Shown: in pieces, positions 15,148-19,436 of the stretch
Layout of the letters: each line of letters starts with the position of its first letter
Numbering within the stretch: the stretch's first letter is position 1
Assembly (NCBI GenBank): GCA_003132645.1
Contig: PKYM01000026.1
Coordinates: 1 to 19,436, forward strand
Reading direction: 5' to 3'
Origin: Actinomycetota bacterium
GTDB lineage: Bacteria > Actinomycetota > Thermoleophilia > UBA2241
Length of the DNA stretch: 19,436 nt
Made by a program: the position numbers and the translations under genes
The notes under the pieces: generated by a model
What the model was told of the DNA's origin: nothing
Database searches by the model: none
The model's input: the letters and a program-made list of their open reading frames with translations, nothing else

Positions 15148-15253
15148 CCGCCGGCCCAGCCCGCCCGGTCGACCTCCCTGCCGGCGCCGGTCGGCCCCGT
15201 GCGTCGGGCGCTCCCGCGGTCCGCTCAAGGGCGGGTCGTCGCGCGCCGCAGCC

Positions 15254-15291
15254 GTGCGGCCGCGCTCTCCGGCGCTCCGCGCCGGCCGCAC
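15254..15291 (+). terminator. Terminator-like hairpin after the signalling genes
   Basis: GTGCGGCCGCGC (15254-15265) pairs with GCGCCGGCCGCAC (15279-15291) as a 12-bp stem with one bulged C and a 13-nt loop. A mixed TGTTAGTCT follows rather than a clean T-run. The position 107 nt after a stop codon and before a new promoter-like region supports termination, but the weak T-tract leaves doubt. Confidence 0.4.
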
Positions 15292-15316
15292 TGTTAGTCT
15301 GGCCGTTCCCCAAGAC

Positions 15317-15334
15317 TTGTGAAACGATATGCAA
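15317..15334. promoter_or_regulatory. Degenerate Rex-like site upstream of the second hydrogenase unit
   Basis: TTGTGAAACGATATGCAA has a perfect left half-site (TTGTGAA) and a right half matching TTCACAA at 4 of 7 positions, giving 11 of 14 overall. It overlaps the candidate -35 box. It could give weaker Rex control of the second unit or be chance. Confidence 0.35.
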
Positions 15335-15345
15335 GAAGGCACAAT
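15317..15345 (+). promoter_or_regulatory. Candidate promoter of the receiver-NuoEF-HydA2 unit
   Basis: TTGTGA (15317-15322) and CACAAT (15340-15345) are 17 bp apart, each matching the sigma70 hexamers at 4 of 6 positions. Transcription would start near 15352, at the foot of the leader hairpin. The match is modest and no better pair was seen in the gap. Confidence 0.35.
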
Positions 15346-15350
15346 GCCCG

Positions 15351-15402
15351 GCGCAGGGGAGCGATCAGGTTTCACCTGTTTCCCCAGTGCGCCCGAAGGG
15401 GC
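15351..15402 (+). ncRNA. Structured 5' leader of the second hydrogenase unit
   Basis: Three stacked helices can form: GCGC/GCGC (15351-15354 with 15389-15392), GGGGA/TCCCC (15356-15360 with 15381-15385) and CAGGT/ACCTG (15366-15370 with 15374-15378) around a TTC loop. A second hairpin, GCCC-GAAG-GGGC (15391-15402), shares two bases with the outer helix, so the two may compete. It matches no riboswitch class I recognise. Confidence 0.35.
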
Positions 15403-15450
15403 CGCAAACGACTTACGTGACGGCGTGGTAATCGAGTGGAGGAGTGCAAG

Positions 15451-15822
15451 GTGTCAAAGATTTTGATCGTCGACGACGACCCCGACATCCAGGAAGCCTG
15501 TCGGCTCGTGCTCGAAAAGGAAGGCTTCACGGTAGGCTGCGCGTCGAATCGCGCCGAGGGTCTGCGCCAGGTCGCCGAGGTCAAGCCCGACCTGCTGATC
15601 CTGGATGTCATGATGGAAGAGCCCGACGACGGACTCACGATGGCGCGCGAGTTGCGCCGCGGAGGCTTCACCCAGCCGATCATCATGCTGACCTCCGTCA
15701 ACGCCGCCATGGGCATCACGATCGACCGCGACGACGAGATGGTGCCGGTCGAGAAGTTCCAATCCAAGCCTGTCGAGCCGGCCACGCTGGTCGCCCAGGT
15801 CAACGAGCTTCTCGGCCTGTAG
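15451..15822 (+). CDS. Stand-alone response-regulator receiver domain (2)
   Basis: A 123-residue receiver with no output domain, starting at GTG 15451 behind a strong GGAGGAG (15438-15444, 6 nt away). Key residues are D8/D9/D10 (IVDDDPD), phosphoacceptor D52 (LILDVMM), T81 (MLTS) and K106 (SKP). The Thr-to-Lys stretch is about 25 residues, with MVPVEKFQSKP, a form I associate with receivers found near anaerobic metabolic genes. It resembles the receiver encoded at 11456 in this enlarged loop and in the acidic turn after the phosphorylated Asp, so they are likely paralogues. It is the first gene of the second hydrogenase unit, with 11 bp to the next start, and may tie that unit to the sensor kinases upstream. 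Confidence 0.88.
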   Translation: MSKILIVDDDPDIQEACRLVLEKEGFTVGCASNRAEGLRQVAEVKPDLLILDVMMEEPDDGLTMARELRRGGFTQPIIMLTSVNAAMGITIDRDDEMVPVEKFQSKPVEPATLVAQVNELLGL

Positions 15823-15833
15823 GGGGGCGCCCG

Positions 15834-17516
15834 ATGCTGACCATCGACTCCGCCATACGCGATGACATCGCCGCCGTCGTCGAGCGCCACGGCGCCGAGC
15901 GCACGTCACTCATCCCGATCCTGCAAGACATAAAGAAGGAACACCGCGAGATCACCGACGAGGCCATGCAGGTCGTCGCCGACCTGCTCGACATCCATCC
16001 CGTCGAGGTCTACAGCGTGGCCACCTTCTATGCGTTCCTGCACGGCGCGCCCGAAGGCCGCTTCGTCGTGCGGCTCTGCGGCACGCTGGCGTGTGATTTT
16101 GCCGGCAAGACCGCGGTCGCCGAAGCGCTGCGCACCGCCCTCGGCATCGAGTTCGGCGCCACCACCGACGACGGCGTCTTCACGCTCGAGTGGGCGAGCT
16201 GCGTCGGCATGTGCGACCAGGGCCCGGCCATGCTCGTCAACGACAAGGTCCTCACGCGCGTCACGCCCGCGAAGGTAGCCGAGATCGTCGCCGAGTACCG
16301 TGCCAAGGGCGCCGACGAGACCCGTCAGGACATCGTCACGGCGCGCAACGAGCTCACCTACGCGGGCATCGAGCCCGACGCCGGCCTCAAGGCCGCGCTG
16401 GCGCTGTCGCGCGGCGACATCGTCGACACCGTCTCGGCCGCCGCCCTCAAGGGCCGCGGCGGCGCCGGCTTTCCGACCGGCATGAAGTGGAACTTCTGCG
16501 CGGCCGAAAAGAGCGCGCACAAGTACATCATCTGCAACGCGGACGAAGGCGAGCCCGGCACCTTCAAGGACCGGGTCATCCTGCGCGACTTCCCCGACCT
16601 GGTGTTCGAGGGCATGACGATCGGCGGACGCGCCATCGGCGCCGACATGGGCATCGTCTACCTGCGGGCCGAATACGCCTACCTGCGGGCCCACCTGAAC
16701 GAGGTCATCCAGCGCCGCCGCCAGGCCGGCCTGCTCGGCAAGAATGTGGGCGGCATCGCGGGCTTCGACTTCGACATCGTGCTGGCGCGCGGCGCCGGCG
16801 CCTATGTCTGCGGCGAGGAAACGGCGCTCATCGAGTCGCTCGAGGGCTTCCGTGGCGAGCCGCGCAACCGGCCGCCGTTCCCGGCCGTCGCCGGCTTCCT
16901 CAACCACCCGACGACCGTCAACAACGTCGAGACGCTGGCCTCGGTGGCCTGCATCTTCGCCAAGGGCACCGACTGGTTCAAGAGCTTCGGCACCGACAAA
17001 TCGACCGGCTACAAGCTGTTCAGCATCTCCGGCGACTGCGAGAAGCCGGGCGTCTATGAGTTCCCCTGGGGCATCACCGTGGCCGACCTGCTCAAAGAGG
17101 TCGGCGGCGCCGGCGCCAAGGCGGTGCAGATCGGCGGCGCCTCCGGCGTCTGCGTGCCGGCTGCCGACTTCGCCCGCCGGCTGGCCTTCGAGGACATCCC
17201 CACGGGCGGCTCGGTCATGGTGATCGGCGCCCAGCGCGACCTGCTCGACGTAGCCGAGAACTTCCTCGAGTTCTTCGTCGAGGAATCGTGCGGCCAGTGC
17301 AACCCCTGCCGCCTGGGCAACCCCAAGCTGCTCGAGGGCGTCGAACTGCTCAAGCAGGGTACCTGTTCGGCCGAACACCTGGCCGACCTCAAGGCCCTGG
17401 GGGCGACCATGCAGGTCGCCGCCAAGTGCGGCCTCGGGCAGACCAGCCCGAGCGCGTTCCTGTCGATCGTCGGCGCCTTTGCCGACGACGTCACCACCCG
17501 TCCGCAGCGCGCGTAA
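15834..17516 (+). CDS. NuoE-NuoF fusion, NADH/FMN electron-input subunit of a second [FeFe] hydrogenase
   Basis: A 560-residue fusion. Residues 1-150 are NuoE-like with a 2Fe-2S cluster at C82/C87 (CGTLAC) and C123/C127 (CVGMC). Residues 165-560 are NuoF-like: GRGGAGFPTGMKW near 207 for FMN, CNADEGEPGTFKDR for NADH, GAGAYVCGEETALIESLEG, the SLBB region, and cluster ligands C486, C489, C492 (SCGQCNPC) and C532 (CGLGQT). There is no N-terminal ferredoxin domain, no C-terminal ferredoxin domain and no GltD module, so it is much simpler than the HydB encoded at 6526. NuoE-NuoF fusions are also known in HoxF and in NAD-linked formate dehydrogenases; here the following gene is a hydrogenase. The start is ATG 15834, 6 nt after AGGGGGG (15821-15827). 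Confidence 0.92.
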   Translation: MLTIDSAIRDDIAAVVERHGAERTSLIPILQDIKKEHREITDEAMQVVADLLDIHPVEVYSVATFYAFLHGAPEGRFVVRLCGTLACDFAGKTAVAEALRTALGIEFGATTDDGVFTLEWASCVGMCDQGPAMLVNDKVLTRVTPAKVAEIVAEYRAKGADETRQDIVTARNELTYAGIEPDAGLKAALALSRGDIVDTVSAAALKGRGGAGFPTGMKWNFCAAEKSAHKYIICNADEGEPGTFKDRVILRDFPDLVFEGMTIGGRAIGADMGIVYLRAEYAYLRAHLNEVIQRRRQAGLLGKNVGGIAGFDFDIVLARGAGAYVCGEETALIESLEGFRGEPRNRPPFPAVAGFLNHPTTVNNVETLASVACIFAKGTDWFKSFGTDKSTGYKLFSISGDCEKPGVYEFPWGITVADLLKEVGGAGAKAVQIGGASGVCVPAADFARRLAFEDIPTGGSVMVIGAQRDLLDVAENFLEFFVEESCGQCNPCRLGNPKLLEGVELLKQGTCSAEHLADLKALGATMQVAAKCGLGQTSPSAFLSIVGAFADDVTTRPQRA

Positions 17517-17529
17517 GCGAGGAGTGAGC

Positions 17530-19436
17530 ATGTCTGACTCATTGACGACCCGCATGCACCGCGCTCCGCTATCGCAGCAGACGCGGCGCGTGGTCACCAC
17601 CACGAGCCCCGACGCCATCGGCGCCACCGTCACCGTGCAGATCGACGGCATCGAAGCCAAGGTGCCCTTCGGCGCGACCATCCTCCAGGCGGCTGAGAGC
17701 ATCGGTATCCACATCCCGACGCTCTGCCACCATCCCGACCTCGACACGGCCGGTATCTGCCGCATCTGCGTGGTCGAAGTCCAAGGCCAGCGCCTGCTTC
17801 AGCCGGCCTGTGCCTTCCCCGTCACCAACCAGATGACGATCGACACCCACAGCCGTCGCGTGCGGCTGGCCCGCCGTCACGTGCTCGACCTGCTGCTCTC
17901 CGAGCACTACGGCGACTGCTACTCCTGCCAGCGTAACGGCAACTGCGAGCTCCAGGCCCTGGCCGAGGAGTACGGCATCACGCACTTCCGCTTCGGACAT
18001 CCCGAGGCGCCGGTGGCCGAGGTCGACTCCTCGAGCTACTCGGTCGTGCGCGACATGAACAAGTGCATCCGCTGCCGGCGTTGCGTGCGCACCTGCATCG
18101 ACCTGCAGGAGGTCGGCGTCCTCGAGGCCGTCCACCGCAGCGACCAGACCGAGATCACGACCTTCGGCGACCGGCCGCTCGGCGAGGTGGTCTGCATCAA
18201 CTGCGGGCAGTGCATCAACCGCTGCCCCACCGCCGCCCTCTACGCCAAAGACGAGACCGACGCCGTCTGGGCGGCCATCGACGATCCCGACAAGCACGTC
18301 GTCATCCAGACCGCCCCGGCGCCGCGTTCGGCCATGGGCGAGTGCTTCGGCCTCGAGCCGGGCACCGGCGTGACCTTCGAGATGAACACCGCCCTGCGGC
18401 GGGCCGGCTTCGACCGCGTGTTCGACACCAACTTCTCGGCCGACCTGACGATCATCGAAGAGGGCACAGAGCTGCTCATCCGCCTCTACAAGGCGCTCGT
18501 CGAAAAGGATGCCGACGTCGCCCTGCCGCAGTTCACGAGCTGCTCGCCGGGCTGGGTCAAGTTCCTCGAGCACTTCTACCCCGAGTACTTGCCCAACGCC
18601 TCGTCGGCCAAGAGCCCGCAGCAGATGTTCGGCGCGCTCATCAAGACCTACTACGCCGAGAAGCTGGGCTTCGACCCCGCGAACATCGTGAGCGTCGCGC
18701 TGATGCCGTGTTCGGCCAAGAAGTTCGAGTGCAACCGGCCCGAGATGCGCGACTCCGGCTACAAGGACGTCGACTACGGCCTCACCACGCGTGAGCTCGC
18801 CAAGATGTTCAAGGAGGCCGGCCTCGACGTGCCGGCCCTGCCGAAGTCCGACTTCGACGACCCGTTCGGCACGGCCACCGGCTCCGGCGTCATCTTCGGC
18901 GCCACCGGCGGCGTCATGGAGGCCGCCCTGCGCACCGTCATCGAGATGGTCACCGGCGAGAAGGTCGAGAGCATCTACGACCACGGCGACATCATCCCGG
19001 TGCGCGGCTTCGAGGGCGTCAAGTACGCAGAGATCACGGTACCCAAGATCGGGCCGGTGCCCGAGATCGTGGCGCACCTCGTGCCCAACTGGGACTGGCT
19101 CAACGGCGCCACGCTCAAGGTCGCCGTGGCTCACGGCACCGCCAACGCCCGCAAGGTCATGGAGGACATCAAGGCCGGCGGCAAGTTCAGTCAGTGCCAC
19201 TTCATCGAGTTCATGGCCTGCCCCGGAGGCTGCCTGGGCGGCGGTGGACAGCCCATTCCGACGACGCCCGAGATACGCGCGGCACGCGCACGGGCAATCT
19301 ACTCGGAGGACGCCGCCTACGCGGTGCGCAAGTCGCACGAGAACCCGGCCGTGTTGACGACCTACGCCGAGTTCCTCACCGACGGGCCCTGTGGCCACAA
19401 GAGCCACAAGCTTCTGCACACGACCTACACGGCGCG
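17530..19436 (+). CDS. hydA2: [FeFe] hydrogenase catalytic subunit HydA2 (3' end outside window)
   Basis: The frame is open from ATG 17530 to the last base (635 full codons, no stop); by alignment with HydA1 only a few residues are missing. A roughly 33-residue extension rich in Thr, Ser and Arg precedes the 2Fe-2S domain (C66, C77, C80, C94). Then come the His-ligated cluster (H126, C130, C133, C139), two ferredoxin motifs (CIRCRRC, CINCGQC), and the H-cluster signatures L1 TSCSPGW (336-342), L2 MPCSAKKFE (392-400) and L3 from E560 with C564 and C568 (ACPGGCLGGGGQP). All catalytic motifs are intact, with the same Ser in L1 as HydA1. GAGGAG (17519-17524) lies 5 nt before the ATG. With the NuoEF fusion it should form a second soluble NAD-linked hydrogenase; whether it also uses ferredoxin is not readable from sequence. 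Confidence 0.95.
   Translation, partial: MSDSLTTRMHRAPLSQQTRRVVTTTSPDAIGATVTVQIDGIEAKVPFGATILQAAESIGIHIPTLCHHPDLDTAGICRICVVEVQGQRLLQPACAFPVTNQMTIDTHSRRVRLARRHVLDLLLSEHYGDCYSCQRNGNCELQALAEEYGITHFRFGHPEAPVAEVDSSSYSVVRDMNKCIRCRRCVRTCIDLQEVGVLEAVHRSDQTEITTFGDRPLGEVVCINCGQCINRCPTAALYAKDETDAVWAAIDDPDKHVVIQTAPAPRSAMGECFGLEPGTGVTFEMNTALRRAGFDRVFDTNFSADLTIIEEGTELLIRLYKALVEKDADVALPQFTSCSPGWVKFLEHFYPEYLPNASSAKSPQQMFGALIKTYYAEKLGFDPANIVSVALMPCSAKKFECNRPEMRDSGYKDVDYGLTTRELAKMFKEAGLDVPALPKSDFDDPFGTATGSGVIFGATGGVMEAALRTVIEMVTGEKVESIYDHGDIIPVRGFEGVKYAEITVPKIGPVPEIVAHLVPNWDWLNGATLKVAVAHGTANARKVMEDIKAGGKFSQCHFIEFMACPGGCLGGGGQPIPTTPEIRAARARAIYSEDAAYAVRKSHENPAVLTTYAEFLTDGPCGHKSHKLLHTTYTA

Larger units (their letters stand above)
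15148..15450. other. Non-coding gap between the signalling block and the second hydrogenase unit
   Basis: No plausible gene was found in these 303 bases; the GC-rich first half is open in some frames, but the peptides are Arg/Pro-rich and lack ribosome sites. The first half holds a terminator-like hairpin (15254-15291). From about 15290 the base composition becomes more mixed, with a promoter-like pair, a degenerate Rex-like site and a folded leader (15351-15402). The GTG at 15436 in frame with the next gene lacks its own ribosome site. Confidence 0.65.

Noticed and set aside
15351..15435. Cyclic-di-GMP riboswitch
   Set aside because: A GCAAACG string is present, but the conserved receptor pieces and the GGTTACC-type tetraloop receptor are missing.
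15436..15450. Earlier GTG start for the second receiver
   Set aside because: It would place the ribosome site GGAGGAG inside the coding sequence and add five residues not seen in receivers; GTG 15451 has correct spacing.
15834..17516. NAD-linked formate dehydrogenase beta subunit
   Set aside because: The NuoE-NuoF fusion would allow it, but the next gene is HydA2 with no molybdopterin domain; a formate dehydrogenase beyond the window cannot be excluded.
17569..19419. 616-codon minus-strand open frame at the window end
   Set aside because: It is antisense to HydA2, whose motifs are intact and in order; the antisense product resembles no known family.

Overview
This is a high-GC window, roughly two thirds G+C by eye, with strong third-position G/C bias. 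It is almost entirely one co-directional plus-strand gene block devoted to [FeFe]-hydrogenase and redox signalling. The gene content (Rex, two soluble NAD-linked [FeFe] hydrogenases, many Fe-S proteins, no respiratory membrane subunits) points to a strict or facultative anaerobe with fermentative, syntrophic or acetogenic metabolism. The high GC would suit an anaerobic actinobacterial lineage or another GC-rich anaerobe, but the sequence alone does not settle the taxonomy. No rRNA, tRNA, IS element, CRISPR array or membrane protein was seen.

Layout. (1) 1-909, minus strand: 5' part of a class III PLP aminotransferase that runs off the window. (2) 910-1235: divergent intergenic region with several palindromes, a sigma70-like promoter and a near-perfect Rex operator. 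(3) 1236-11366: a tightly packed operon: a Rex repressor fused to a DRTGG-like domain; an HATPase/ferredoxin/degenerate-hydrogenase protein; a free DRTGG protein; a PHP phosphoesterase; a kinase-type ATPase without a phosphoacceptor domain; NuoE-like HydC; a thioredoxin-fold 2Fe-2S ferredoxin; a giant HydB made of 2Fe-2S, NuoF and GltD-like modules; and the catalytic subunit HydA1. (4) 11456-15147: a signalling block: a stand-alone receiver, a hydrogenase-like Fe-S sensor histidine kinase, and a REC-HisKA-HATPase hybrid. (5) 15148-15450: a non-coding gap with a terminator-like hairpin, a possible promoter, a weaker Rex-like site and a structured leader. (6) 15451-19436: a second unit: receiver, a NuoE-NuoF fusion, and a second HydA cut by the window end only a little before its expected C-terminus.

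How it may work together. HydC/HydB/HydA1 look like a bifurcating-type hydrogenase that couples H2 to NAD(H) and ferredoxin. The GltD-like module adds a second FAD/NAD(P)H centre, so NADPH could be a further partner. The second module (NuoEF fusion plus HydA2) looks like a simpler NAD-linked hydrogenase. Rex should read NADH/NAD+ and repress the first operon through the operator just upstream of its own gene. The two proteins that keep H-cluster-like cysteines but lack the catalytic motifs look like H2/redox sensors, one joined to a full histidine kinase and one to a bare ATPase domain, with receivers beside them. The DRTGG/PHP/ATPase cassette recurs beside HydABC in other anaerobes (for example Thermotoga, recalled from general knowledge), but its function is not established. 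The HydE/F/G maturases are not in this window.
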